Origin: Owenia fusiformis
Taxonomy: Eukaryota; Annelida; Polychaeta; Sabellida; Oweniidae
Length of the DNA stretch: 64,000 nt
Assembly (NCBI GenBank): GCA_903813345.2
Contig: CAIIXF020000009.1
Span: forward strand, 27,256,740-27,320,739
Direction of reading: 5' to 3'
Shown: one piece after another, positions 1-12,387 of the stretch
How positions within the stretch are numbered: position 1 is the stretch's first letter
Layout of the letters: each line of letters begins with the position of its first letter
Translations under genes and position numbers: made by a program
Notes under the pieces: model-generated
The model's database searches: none
What the model was told of the DNA's origin: nothing
Seen by the model: the letters and a program-made list of their open reading frames with translations, nothing else

Positions 1-1127
1 CTACATATTACTTTCTATAGCCTGTTAGGTTTGATATGAAGGTTTGAATTTGATCTGGTATAGTAAAATGTGTTTTTGTTTTAAACATCTGTCCCCAATA
101 AACATATTGCATTGACTACTGAGTAAAAAAATCTCAAAGTAAATGCATGCCCCCAATGAACACTTTTTGTGAGGCTGAACCTGTTTACAATATACAGGTT
201 TTTCTGTGTAATGTTTTACATGTGGCTGTAGATTTGATCGAGAAAGTGTGGATTGAAAGTGCTACTTCAACCATCTTGACAAATTGGCACTTATACAGTA
301 CAGTAAAACATGTATATTCGAACATCTCGCTAATCTAAACACTTCTCAATATAAACACTTTTTGGTTTCATTTTTTATTTAATATGCGATAGTACCATGT
401 TAATTTTTTAAAGAACCTTGAAATATGAACACCTGCCAATTTGAACACTCGACTGTTCCCAATAGCATTTGTACTCGTTAAAAAATATGAGTTAAAAAAT
501 CTTCACTCTGTTCGTGCTTTTTGCATAGTTTTTCTCCTTAATGAGTGGTTGACTTGACATTTGTCTTCTTAATTTCTTGCTGGTTTCACTCTTGTCTTCT
601 CTATTCCATTTTGAAATATAGACACCTTGACACAGGTATACTGTGTATTTGTAGGTGATGATAATGTTAATTACACAGCTATCTGTTCTCCTTCAATCAG
701 AGAAGTCTGTGCTATTTTGATGCTGCTTCTAATGTTTTATGCAACCATACACAGTTCATCTGTGAAATAACCTAGTTGTAGGTGTATCTTCTATCTAGGG
801 GTTTGAGTTAAAGTTATGTCATAAATATAGAAGTTACATCTCACAGAGCAGTTCATCTTATAAGTCGGTATCAAGACTGGAATACCTTTCTATGTGATGT
901 TAGATTTGTTTTGAAAACATATCCTACCAAAGCTAGTTTGATTTTGTGTTTTTATAATATTGCCATTTTTTGTTGCCATGTGTTTTCACGTTGATGAAGG
1001 AATCTTGTACTAGCAATCATTAAATTGTAAGAAATGTTTCAATTTATAATCCTTCTCTTTATCCTTGGATTGCATTCGTTATGTAGATATATGCAGTTAA
1101 ACATATTTTTTGAAATCGCCTAGTCCA
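1..1127. other. AT-rich non-coding DNA with decayed repeat traces
   Basis: I see no convincing exon here. The stretch 60-480 repeats short pieces such as gaacac and aaacactt, in the style of MITEs that start with cagtaaaac. One such start (cagtaaaaca) lies at 301 after a TA dinucleotide, but I cannot find its partner end, so this is a decayed or truncated copy. The rest shows nothing I recognise. Confidence 0.4.
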
Positions 1128-1437
1128 CCCGTGTAGCTCAGCGGTAGCGCAGGTACCTCTTACGCAATAGGTCCCGGATTCGATCCCCGGTTCAGGCAAG
1201 ACTAAATTTGCTTGTTTGTGTGAAGTACTTCAGGGTGTTTGACTGAGTGGTCCGCAACTCGTACAAAAGGCTGTGGTGTGTACTTGTATGTCTATGTATA
1301 AGTGCACATAAAAGAACACAGGGCTCCTTCAAGGAGGGTTTCTGGGTCTATCTTCCAGGTTAATTACGTAAATTACGACCGTACCCAAGAGGTATTGCTC
1401 ACCTTCATTGGTGGTAAACAAAATACAATACAATACT
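1128..1437 (+). mobile_element. tRNA-derived SINE
   Basis: The 5' end is tRNA-like. It has a polymerase III A box (tagctcagcgg, about 1132-1142) and a B box (ggattcgatcc, about 1176-1186) at tRNA spacing, but the stems do not pair well enough for a functional tRNA. A unique body of about 240 bp follows, and the element ends in an A-rich short repeat tail (acaatacaatac). Head, body and simple-repeat tail is the SINE plan. The family is not recognised and the right boundary is placed at the end of the tail. Confidence 0.65.
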
Positions 1438-2874
1438 TACACTGTTTGAAATTCAGAAAATTATGAACAATTTTGAGTTTTGGCCATTTTTTCAGAAAAT
1501 GTAAAAGCGTTTTATACTGGAATCCTATGTAATACACCATACTGGTCTGCCTGGGCCATTGCATTTCGAAAAGTGGTTTACCTTAATATGGCAAGTACAT
1601 ATGTATCTTTATACTCTTTCCAATACTGCAAAGATAGTTTGGGAAGTCGTTATGGTAACATAATCCATGTTCCTTAGATGCAATTACCAATTGGTTGAAT
1701 TCTAGTTATCTAAATCCCCAGAGTAAATTGAATGAGATCTCAAGCTCATCCCTTAGTCATGTAGTTAATTAGCCAATAACAGTGGGAAGTAGAAATAGTC
1801 ACATTATTAATGTATCATTTTATTTGGAATGTATCAAGGCTTTGTAGTAATTTTCGATACTCTATACAGTCTGTCAAGATGATTGTGTACTTAGGTCGTT
1901 ATGTATATAGTAAGTGTCAAGACTTGCATAGTGTCAAGACTTGTACAGTAAGTGTCAAAACTTACACCACAATTGCCAAGACCAACAAACAGTTATTGTC
2001 AAACATTACATGTGGTAATTCTAAAGACTTGCATAGTAAATGTAATAATACACTTTTAAAATTATCATTAAGACTTATACAAGTATAAGTTAACTAAGAA
2101 GTGCAAGGTCAATACTGAGGCCATAGTGAGGCCTGTATTATAGAATTTTTTGTCATGCTCTGTAGTAGAAAAAAATGTGTCTAGATATTGTATCTAGACA
2201 TTACGCAAGTTCTTTCTTGCTTACTTACTTTTCATACAGCAAAAGGGTGTCACACTTAATATGTTACGGCCACTTGTGTATGTATCACAGACTTGGCTGA
2301 CATTTTATAGTAAATGTCAACATGTACAAATAGCTCCAAGTTCAAAGAAGAAATAAATCAATGCTGTAAAATGTAAATTACATTAAAGTGGCTGTCAATA
2401 ATCTCTTGTATATTATGGATTATGGATTGTAGATTTGATCAAGTATCAATTTGTCTAGAATCTGGTAGAGAATAAATTTGATACTAATAAACTTATTTTT
2501 ATGTTTCACTAGTATTACATTGCTATCATGGTACCCTGCGTGCAGAGTCTAGGTATGAACTGCAAAAGATGAAGCTCTCTTTTAAGAGCCAAAGTCAAAG
2601 GAATGTAGAGGGTACTATCTTGGTATAAAAAGTTATCTCGTGGACTTCAGCTCTAATAAAATATCACCAGTTAGAAAAGTTGCTTGTGTGATTTGATGAA
2701 AATTGCCTTAATGTGAACACTTAGCAAGAGGCTGGCTCCACTCTTAAGGCTTAACTCTTAAGATTACAAATTATTGAATCATTGTTTCAGCTACCTTATT
2801 AAAATTTACAGTTAAAATCTCTTCATTAAATGTTCTTTTGTTAACATTCATATATTGATAGTCCATTAAGAACA
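1438..2874. other. Non-coding stretch with minor repeats
   Basis: No supported gene. At 1908-1975 a short unit resembling agtgtcaagacttg recurs about three times. At 2178-2200 there is a perfect hairpin (tgtctagata, 3-nt loop, tatctagaca). Nothing else stands out. Confidence 0.4.
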
Positions 2875-3305
2875 CAGGGGCGTCAGAAGGATTTGCCAAG
2901 GGAGGGGGCAACTTTGGGCATGGATGGGTTGTGCGTGAAGCATGCCGCAAAGCAAAGCATTCGGCGAAATCTAGGGGGATTGGGGTGCATGCCCCCAAAG
3001 AATTTCAATTTTAGACCCTCTCTGGTGCATTCTGAAGATATCTATGAAAATATATACGTATATCTCAAAAAACTTGGGTTGCTGAGAAACTATTCATGGT
3101 ATAGAATTAAAGATAATATGAGAAATGAGATCTTCTATGCTTGGTTTAGACTAGATACTGACATAGTGTCACTTCTGTCATAATTACACTTTTACTTAAT
3201 TAGCTCTAGAGCTTTCAATTCTAGGCTCGGTTTCAAATATAAAAAATCTGGGGAAAAGGGGGGGGGGAGGACACCTCCAACGCCCTCCCCCTCCCGATGC
3301 CAATG
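2875..3305. mobile_element. hAT-like MITE, degraded
   Basis: The left end reads caggggcgtcagaagg. The right end, reverse-complemented, reads cattggcatcgggagg. Both resemble the CAnTGGCGT-type termini of many hAT-derived non-autonomous elements. The interior has the G-run and C-run pieces (gggtgcatgcccccaaag) common in such repeats. I cannot confirm an 8-bp target duplication, so the assignment is inferential. Confidence 0.35.
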
Positions 3306-3563
3306 GAACATCACTGAAAGATCTTAACAAAATTTAACATTTTACTCAGAGGGTTGTATGGTTTCCTGTTGGGAAGTGAGGGTAGGTTCTGTAAAATTGT
3401 AATGGATAGATATTGAAATAATTTAACTTTATCTTCTGCTGATGTCTTGTCTTGCCCTTAACTCAGCTTATGCATGATTAGCCTTACAATTTATAACACT
3501 TTCTCATTATCATTAGAGGTGACTAGGCTTGCAAAGGTGACTACACAGTCAATCTGCAACAAT

Positions 3564-3713
3564 ACCGTATGGTACCATTTTGGTTATGGTACTGTACAGT
3601 ACCTTGAAATATGGTACTGTAGACTAAAATGGTACCGTAAACATAGTGTACAGCGCCATACTCAAACGATACCATACGGTACCAGACTCTATATGTACCG
3701 TATGGTACCGTGA
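3564..3713. repeat. Cluster of palindromic GGTACC / ACCGTATGG motifs
   Basis: Within 150 bp, ggtac or gtacc occurs many times in both orientations. The strongest structure is a perfect hairpin with 13-nt arms, taccatacggtac (3670-3682) and gtaccgtatggta (3695-3707), around a 12-nt loop. A third copy of accgtatggtacc lies at about 3565. The sequence is compatible with a foldback repeat. It is not coding, because the ORFs across it exist only through the low complexity. Confidence 0.6.
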
Positions 3714-4795
3714 TTTTAGAGTGCGTTAAGGGGTTTAGGCCAGTGTTAAAAGATTTCATTTAAAGGGATATTTTATTTCTGAGCTAACTGCTTATATTTA
3801 CCCAAAAGTGGAATGAAATAGTTCTCTATCGATCTTAACAGATGCCCCAAATCATAGAAATGCATGTATTTTAAAGTAGTATGGGAGACGTGTGCTCTTA
3901 TACATTTCATATACCACCATCTCTGACCTTACTTCTATCTATCTAAATAAGGTCTTAATGTCACTGTGATGTAATCTTCATTCAGAAGTACATGTAGATT
4001 TTACTAATATACAAATATATTTTCAAGGGCGCTTATACTACATAACATTCGCATATGTTCTGTTGATGGTTTGGGGTTAAGTTAACTTGACTTCAGAATA
4101 TGATATGTTGTTCAATGAGTCATCATCTATTTTGTTGAAACTCCAAATATTCCTGAAAAAATAACATGATTTGATATGATATCATGATTATTAGTTTCAT
4201 TTTGAGTCTAAAGCTTGATACTTTAATCTAATTGTGATATTTTATTAATGATGCTTTAAGGTTAAAGGCTCATATCAACTTATTTTTATTATGTATATTT
4301 TGAATTTACAATTGAATTTATATTCAAAATAGTCATCCACCAAGCCATATATGGCCCCTCCCAATCTTACAATTTGATATTAGAGAGAATTAGAAGGAGC
4401 TGGATGGGGCTTGATGCAAGTCTAATTAAAAACAATTTTAAAAAAATTATTATTTCATTAGTTCGTACCTGCACATAATTATAAAGCTTCCCAGTGACCA
4501 AATTTCAGAACTAATCAAAACGCAATTTAAGGCCATACACCATTAAAAACTTAACAACCCTGTAGTTGTCATCTTGTTTTCTACTTGAGATTGAATTTTA
4601 GTAAGTTAACACACATTTTGAAGTAGATGTTTTAAGAAAATACAAACCTTATGCACTCTTACATTGTCCAGTATAGTGTGCAGTGTATAAAGTTTAAAAT
4701 ATAGTAAAAGATTAGGCCATTTTCGGTGTGCTTAGTCCCCTGGATATACCGCCTTCTGATGAAACATTTTTGAAACTGATAAGATATTAGATGTT
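3714..4795. other. AT-rich non-coding DNA
   Basis: No gene, structured repeat or RNA is recognised in this stretch. Confidence 0.4.
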
Positions 4796-4876
4796 ATGTC
4801 ACCGTCACAAGTGGTTGGTGTTTGGCAGCTGTAACAAATGGCAGGTGGTGACATTTTGCATGTTAATGCCTTGTCC
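4796..4876. repeat. Dispersed repeat, copy 1 of 3
   Basis: The core gtaacaaatggcaggtggtg, followed by a spaced ttaatgccttgt, is shared with 10747-10833 and 62654-62780. All three copies start near tgtcaccg/tgtcgcca and are in the same orientation. I do not recognise the family. No terminal repeats are visible in this copy. Confidence 0.6.
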
Positions 4877-5481
4877 CAAGTATTGTTTTCATAGCTTCCT
4901 TTTTATAGGAGGTAGGAGCCCTTAACTTTGAAATAAAGTGCCAAGATCTTGAGACAATGCAGTCTCATCTGATTGGATATAGGCTACGTCCCAAAATTGT
5001 CTCTTATTTAAAGACAAAGTAGGATTCTTATGCTGTATATCAGACTGATTAGATTCATGGCTAATAGGAAAATGTCGTAATATGCAAAATCTGAAAAACT
5101 AATTTAGTTTTGGGGAGAATCACAATCAAAGATTTCAGACATTTTCTTCTTTATGATTTATATTAGATATCAAAGGAAACGAGAGAATTATTATCTCACT
5201 ATGAGATTAATATGTGGTATGAGTGTTATTCATCATAAATGTCTGATAAAGCCAATTGAAAAATGAGTGTAATACTCGGTATTGACAAAATAATGGTAAA
5301 TTGTGCTACGGTTAAGGTCACATATTAGACACTTACAGCTGAATTTGAGATTGGAGCTATGTACGAGGGTTGATCGAAAAGTTCCGAACCGTTTGCTCTA
5401 AAAATCTTAATATTTTATGAATATTGTTCATATTTGGCCACAACCACCCCATATATAGTAGTTTCATTTTGTGTAAAAATA

Positions 5482-5762
5482 CAGTTAAACCTGGATATCT
5501 GAACACTCGTCTTATCTGAACAACTCTCAATGAGAATGTTTTTTCACTCCCGTTTTTCTTATTTTCTCTTAGAGACATCTGTGTTGATAAAATCCTTGAA
5601 ATGTGAGCTGCTAAACTGAACAATTTTGGTTGGTTCCCTGTATCAGGGGCAGGTCTGAAAACTAACAAAGGGGCACATTTCAAGTCATAATATATAGTTT
5701 TCCGCGCTCCCCTCCCCCCAGATTCGTCAATGTGTATCATTCGGATTAGACAGGTTTAACTG
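5482..5762. mobile_element. MITE with cagttaaacctg terminal inverted repeats
   Basis: The ends are exact 12-bp inverted repeats, cagttaaacctg (5482-5493) and caggtttaactg (5751-5762). The next bases also match partly (tgaaca against cgaat). The interior carries repeated tctgaacac-like pieces. A left TA is present but no right TA, so the target duplication is incomplete. It resembles the pogo/Tc1-type cagtaaaacct elements elsewhere in the window. Confidence 0.55.
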
Positions 5763-6735
5763 GAATTAATACCAGCATAGTCCTATACAGGACTTGTTTG
5801 GAATTCTGGATAGTACTAATATGATAGTTCCAAGGAGTTGTATATCTAAAAACTTGGAAAAGTCGCCAGCCTAGCTTTTCTACCTCTTTCACATCGTTCT
5901 TTCCTTGAAGTCTCCTTTTGTTCAGAACCATGAACAATGACCAAAGTGCTATGGGAAAAAATTATTTCAAAAAGGGGGTACAGTCACTACGGGCCTGGGG
6001 GTGGCACATTTCAAGGCATAAAAGATATTTCCATGCTCTCCCTAGATTCGTCAGTGTTTATTATTGGGATTGGACAGGTTTAACTGGAACTAATACTGGC
6101 GTAGTCCTATACAGGACTTGTTTGGAATTCTGGATAGTACCATACAGGTATATGCCAGTTTATTTGTTCAGGTATATGAAATACCCTGATGGATGAAGAT
6201 TAGATAGTATTCGTATGTTTTAAATTCTTCCTATTTCATTGCATTGCATATGGCATTGTTGAGAGTTATCTGCCAATATTGAAAGCTGCTACCCATTTGT
6301 GTTTCTCAGTCCAACTTTACCAACTCTCATTTTATGTTTTATTGCATACTCATGCAAAAGTGATTGTTATTATAGTTGAATGATATGTAATTTTTGTGTC
6401 ATAGTTAAAAGAATATATTAGAATTAGATTAAAATGTTTTAAATGTCAACAGCAGACATTGGCTTATTCAAGAAATCATAAGAGGTGAACATGTTTATAT
6501 AACAGAGGGTCATCCCAGGATTTTTCGAAGGGGTTGTGTATTTAAAAACTTGAAAATGTCGCCATCATTCATAGTTTGCACTTGAAGCCTAGCTTCTCAA
6601 CTTCTTTTACGTAGTTCTTTCCTTGTAGTCTCCTTCTCTTCAGAACCATGAACAATGACCAAAGTCCTATGGGGAAAAAATTATTTCAAAAAGGGGGTAC
6701 AGTCACAAAAAAGTGTGCACCCCCCTCTGGGGACG
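5640..6735. repeat. Mosaic of locally duplicated repeat blocks
   Basis: Three blocks occur twice in direct orientation. 5640-5830 matches 5981-6142, including cctatacaggacttgtttgg in both. 5831-5925 matches 6521-6645. 5925-5985 matches 6639-6707, including the piece around ccatgaacaatgaccaaag. The order differs between copies, so this is either nested insertion of related elements or stepwise local duplication. The ORFs across it are not convincing genes. Confidence 0.55.
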
Positions 6736-6930
6736 CTCATGTAACAATTCCATAACATATAAGTTCATCGTCTGCAGAAAAATTACATTCTAAAGACTAT
6801 GTCTAGAGTATTTACAGTATTTCCTTTTATGAAGTTGACATTATGAAATTAAGATATACAATACAGAAAGATCAATTATTTATAGTCAACACACTTTTTC
6901 AGAATCAATCCCTGTAGATGTGTCATTATC

Positions 6931-7412
6931 CCTTCGAACAAAGTTCGGAGGGATATAGGGAACTCCTCTGTCCATCCCTCCGTCCATACATACGTCCGTC
7001 TGTCCGTCCGTCTGGTCAATAACTCAAATACCGTTGGCCCGATTTTGTTCATATTTTGTACACATATACCCTATGGGGGTAGAAGTTCTGGTCGAAAGCC
7101 GATTTTCAAAATGGCCACTCATTTAAAAATGGCGGCCATTTTAGTGCCAATTTTACAGTAATTTAGGTGCAATATGTAAAACTGTAATAGCAATATTTTT
7201 TTTTGCTCGAAACTCGAAAAGTAGTGGAGCGATTTTGTTCATATTTGGTATATGTGAATACTATAAGCATGACACACTGTCTAATAACACTTTTGGTAGA
7301 AGGTGGCAATTTTGAAAAATGGCTGCCATTTTTGCTATATACTATGTTTGTAAAAATGCCAGCCATGGCTGTTCGATGGGATTTGCTACGCCTTGGTGTT
7401 GCTGTTGTCTAG
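6931..7412 (+). mobile_element. Interspersed repeat with (TCCG)n tract, copy 1
   Basis: It opens with ttatcccttcgaacaaagtt and a tccgtccgtctgtccgtccg tract, then alternates caaaatggc and tggcggccatttt pieces. It closes with atgggatttgctacgccttgg. The same element in reverse orientation is at 43330-43763, and a short fragment is at 35607-35690. The ORFs inside are by-products of the repeat. Similar short repeats are, to my knowledge, common in bivalve DNA, but I cannot name the family. Confidence 0.6.
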
Positions 7413-10400
7413 TTTATTTAGTCATGGTGCTTACATTGATAAGTTTAGACACATTTAAGGAGAATGTGTCTGGACCTATCACTTTTAATTGGGATCATGC
7501 AATACCTTTTATATGTATCATCATACATCCAAAAGTATCCAAACATTTATGGATATTAATAAGACATAGCTTTTCAGTGAAAAAATAATGTCAGATCAAC
7601 CCGTCCACCTTTTGGATAAAGCATTAGTTTCACAAATACCCTGATAGGAAGGGCCAAGTAATAGGTAGATGAAATCCTCTTTTTTATGCACTAAGTTATT
7701 CTATTTACCCGAAATACAGGCATTAAGCTTTGACACTAAACACGTGTGCGAGCCTTGGGAGCCTCTCAAGCGTGAAAACACCCTTACCTGGTGTTAAACC
7801 TAAAATTACAGCTAATATCCTGAATCGCTTAAAGGTGGGGTCTGAATACCCGCCACAACAAAGAATTGTGCTTATCCCAAATTTCCAACTGGCCAGTTAC
7901 TTTGTGGCCCCACTATATTGGAAATGGTATTTTGCACATGACAAATGGGATTTTGCATTTTAGATATGCGCCACATGCAAGACTAGATGATCAGGATTCT
8001 GTTCCTAGTTGTAAGAAGAAGTTTAGTAGTTTTGCACTTTTCACCTCATAGGCAAAGAAAAGGATGGGGAGGGGTGCCAAAAAACAAGATTTTAGATTGT
8101 ATGAATGAGATCTGTCTGCATTCAGTTTTGTTTCATGATTTGTTGTAACATGTGTATCATTTATCAAGTGTTTGAACCCAGATAGTGCTTTAATATTAAT
8201 CATTATTTTCATTTAACCTGAGGACATTTAGAGATATTTTGGCAGGCAGATATGGAACAATTATAACGATGTCTCTGATCATTCTATTTGTGTCTTTGTT
8301 TATCTTAATAATCTAGTACAGAATAGCTGGCCTTATTTACTGTATGTACACTCAAACAAACACATAGCCCTCTCTGAATGTTTGTTTTTGACACAGCTGT
8401 TTTTCATGTTTTCAACATCATTGGCCTCATTCCCACAATTTTCAGATATCAACACCATGACTTTCTAGACTTTTATGTTGCTCTGGAGTTTCTCCAGTTT
8501 TTTCCTTGAACATGGGTGAACATTTTAGAGTGTGGGTTCAGTAGATGATAAGGATGTATTGAACAAAACATAATAATGAGCAAGTCTACCTTTACCTTTG
8601 GCTTCACCCAATTTGAAATATTTATCCGCATTGCCTGATTCTCTGTTCGGTCATTATCTACTTTCAAATCAGTCATTGGGTGGAAAAAGGGTAGGTAAAT
8701 TAAAGGGGCTTGATGCAAGATTAGTTTTGTTGCTCTTAAGGCATCTTTATTAACAGTGTCTATATAAGAGTTATATTCTAAGGAATTAAAGCCTTATTTG
8801 AACAGAATAGTGTGCTGAGCAGTCTGCTCTATCCCTTGGAATATAACCCGAATAGAACTCTCAAGCCGGGTCTCAAGCATAAGATAAAAAGGGCCTCTAA
8901 TTAATCTGAATGTTGCGATGAGTATCAGAATGCAACAGTTGTTGCTTTTTCTCAGATTTTGATGTATAAGATTAGTTGGTAAATAATCATGCTAATAATT
9001 AGAAAATACCACCATTTCCTCCTTGTATTAATGTTATGTAAAAATTAATTCAAATATACAGCAAAGTCATTTATTGCTATTTTATATCCATCACATCTTT
9101 TTTCTTTTGACACAAGATGATTATTTCAAGACTTGAGAAGCAAGGACATGTCATGGTGTTACATTGAACCTATTTTCCCATTGTTTAAAGGCTTGTTATG
9201 GCCTTCTAAAGGTATAGTACATAAAGTATGTATGTCTTATTGATTCCAAGACTGGTTATTCTGTAATAGACATGAAAGACGTCTTTACTCGGAGCCTCAG
9301 TACAAAATCCAAATCAATGTTTGAGCAATGAGCTGTCTACAGATGATTGGATGATTATAGAATTGATTGCCTCAGAGGCATTCTTGATGAGGCCCTTGGT
9401 AACGTGAAATAGATGACCCAGATGACCTTGACCTTAGATCAGTATTAATGATGACAGTTACATCAAACGGGACAAACTGAATGCAGTTTCATTTTAAGCT
9501 AACATCTGAATGGGTTAGACGATTCTAGTCTAGCATCCCTGCCCCCACTGCTAGTAGCTGTCACAACCCGCGTCATAAATCAATTCAAATTTACCCTGTT
9601 GCCGTTTTCTCAACCAATCAGTGATCAGAATGAAACACATTTCAATATTGGTCAATTCTGGGTCGATGGTGGTCAATTCTGGGTCAACTGTGATGTCAGA
9701 GGAAATGACCATATATAGAAAATCATCCTGGTGACAACAAGTTCTGGTTGACTTGGCAGGTTGTTCTGAGAGTTTCTAACTTTCTTGAAAGAACGTTTTA
9801 GTATCAAAGCTTTTAAGTAAAACATGAATTGCCTCAGTTTAAAAATTATGACCTTGACCTTTGGCTGATATTATTGAGTTTTACCCTAGCCATGAAATTG
9901 ATGACCCAGAACATAAAATCATTGAAACTGAATTAAATCTCTAAATATGAGGAAAGCTAAGTTGAAACACAAGTATGTATATAGATGCATAATAGCATAG
10001 CTATCTATAAAATTGGCAGCTTATATCAGTATAAACAATAATTTTGATTACAGACGAGTTCTGGTATCTTTTCTGTCATCAACAGTCAGAGACTAATTAT
10101 ACTAGATATTTCCCAGAGGCAGGAATTGTATTAATTGTTATCATTAATACAAGGGCTATCAATACATTATTTGATATTTTATGATTTTATTCCTAAGGAA
10201 ATTAAAATGTGATTCATCTGTAATTTTGTGTATTATGTATTTACATTACTTCTGAGTTCTGAATGAAGGAAACATTGATGAATTGTATCGCAAATTCAAA
10301 AAAGCAAATGAAACATACTAAAATGTGAATTTTATTTATACTTATGTGTCTATTCTAATATATAGAATTTGCAAGGGAAATATTAATTAGGAGTATACTA

Positions 10401-10746
10401 AATGAAGAGATAATGACCCTATTATGACAGGTTTTAATGGAATATCTCTTGCATTTTAGCAATGCATATTCTATTAATACTGTACTGCTGAAATAAAAGC
10501 TTAAGAATTCAGTGCAAATTTTTGTTAAATAGCAAATGGCAAAAATAATGAATGAAATCAGAACCTGTGATGACGATGTGATGTAATGATGCTACATTAT
10601 TCAGGGAGTTGATTGAAATAATAGTGTTCATGCAGGGGCATAATTACACATATTAATTAACAATAGACTCTGATATGTGCTTCAAACCCCTATAAATCAT
10701 GCAGCATAATGTCTTCCTACTACGTAATTTCACCATATATTTATTA
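7413..10746. other. Long non-coding stretch
   Basis: No exon with credible splice sites is seen. A 21-bp direct repeat (tggtcaattctgggtc) lies at about 9652-9693. Two tgaccttgacct direct repeats lie near 9425 and 9851; I attach no function to them. Confidence 0.4.
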
Positions 10747-10833
10747 TGTCACCACAAGTTTGGTGGTCGGTGTTCGGCATCTGTAACAAATGGCAGGTGG
10801 TGACGTTTTCCATGTTAATACCTTGTTTATTTT
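10747..10833. repeat. Dispersed repeat, copy 2 of 3
   Basis: It shares the core gtaacaaatggcaggtggtg and the following ccatgttaataccttgtt with the copies at 4796-4876 and 62654-62780. Confidence 0.6.
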
Positions 10834-12387
10834 TGCATTTACAATCTTCCCATATTCAAGGTCTCACTTGCTACAAATGAAGATGTAGGGTTGGCTTATT
10901 TTGTTGAGGCCTTGTAATACCACAGTTAAATAGCTGCATGTAACGTATCCCGGTATCTTCTGAAGGAGAAGTCCCTCAGATCCTCAGAAGTCCCTCAGAT
11001 TAAGATGACATAAAAATCTAGAAATTTCGAGTACAGTCTGAACATTTTTCAGCACAGAATTAATCCTGGTCAAATGTGAAAAAAGTGAGTCTACCAGATT
11101 GTGTAGTGTATTAAACATTTCCAAAGCACCATTAAAGGCAGAATCAGATCTATAGGGGTGGAAAAAGTATAAGCAACATGTACAATTGACCTATTAATCT
11201 ATTCTTCACAATCTCAAATACAATATTTCCCAAAGGATTCTCAATATGTCAGTATGTTATAAATTGGTGAAGTTATTATGGATTCAAAGTTCAAAAATGG
11301 GTGAAATATGTTTAAATTCTCTCAAATAATAAGAATGGTTTACCATTCTTATAGAAAAATAATACATTATTGTAAAAATCTTTAGTTTTCCTGAAATTAA
11401 GAGTGTACTTTGTGGATTTTTAGAAAATAGACATGACAAGGAATGACATGAGCTAGAAATATTCTAAAATTGAAACAATTTTTTGTTGGCCTTCTCGCTA
11501 GATCTGATTCTCTCTTTAATTAATTTTCCAATGTTCTGTTCATACATAAAAGAAAGTGCATCTCATCTTTATACATGTTCATGCAAACATACTTATGTAG
11601 TATACATATCATGTCTAAAAGGAATTTACATACGAAGCATAATGAGTCACATAAGTAAACATTCTAAAGATTATGCCAAGTGTGGTTCTTAACCTAACCA
11701 TCAATTGTCAATAAAACTCAAGACACCTAGTATAAGTAACCATTGCATTTCATAGCAACTGTCAAATATATCAACTGATAATTGAAGATTTCTAAGATTT
11801 TTGTATGTCCCTTTGTAAACGAATACATGTATGCCAGTTTTCTTTATGTCTTTATTTCCATTCCATCATTCTTTATTAACAGGGAAGTGCTACACTTCGT
11901 TAGTTATTAGATGGGGTCGTGATTGACTGTTTTGTTTTTGGCTCATGATTATGAATCTAAACTAAAAATCAAAACATGCATTTTCCTAAAATAGAAAATA
12001 GTTTCCCACACAACTAGTATCACTTCCTCCCATTTTCTCTCATATTAAGGAGTTGTGGGTGAAGACGACTTGACACTGGTGCATTAATGTATTTTCCAGT
12101 GAAACTTTCCAAGGTGTTGGAAAGTTTCAGCATTGACCTTTCGGAAAAGATGATGCAAGATGAAATCATTCAGGCTGTAGCCAAAAATTCTTTCAAAATC
12201 ATGCAATTTTCACCATTTTGAGCACTTTTCGAGTGATTTTGGGACAAAATTGACAAACAAGACATGTCACACCTTTCCAAAAGATTTTCATTTTTTCTAT
12301 ATAACATCTTAAGTGGAACACTCTCATATGTCTGATTATTCCCATTTCATGCACATTATTCTAAGTTTCTGTCTCTTGTTGTTCCAG
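10834..12387. other. Non-coding DNA upstream of the first seen exon
   Basis: This stretch ends in the splice acceptor of the ARHGAP17-type gene (ttgttccag, AG at 12386-12387). A perfect hairpin (ataagaatggt, 2-nt loop, accattcttat) lies at 11329-11352. The short ORF at 11483 has no support. The family predicts a very short first coding exon with the initiator Met; I searched by eye and did not find it, so it is probably further upstream or outside the window. Confidence 0.5.

Noticed and set aside
1128-1200. Functional tRNA gene
   Set aside because: Only the A and B boxes are good. The stems do not pair, and a SINE body and tail follow.
9424-9866. tgaccttgacct repeats as nuclear receptor sites
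   Set aside because: The motif fits, but there is no promoter or gene nearby. Such short matches are expected by chance or from old repeats.
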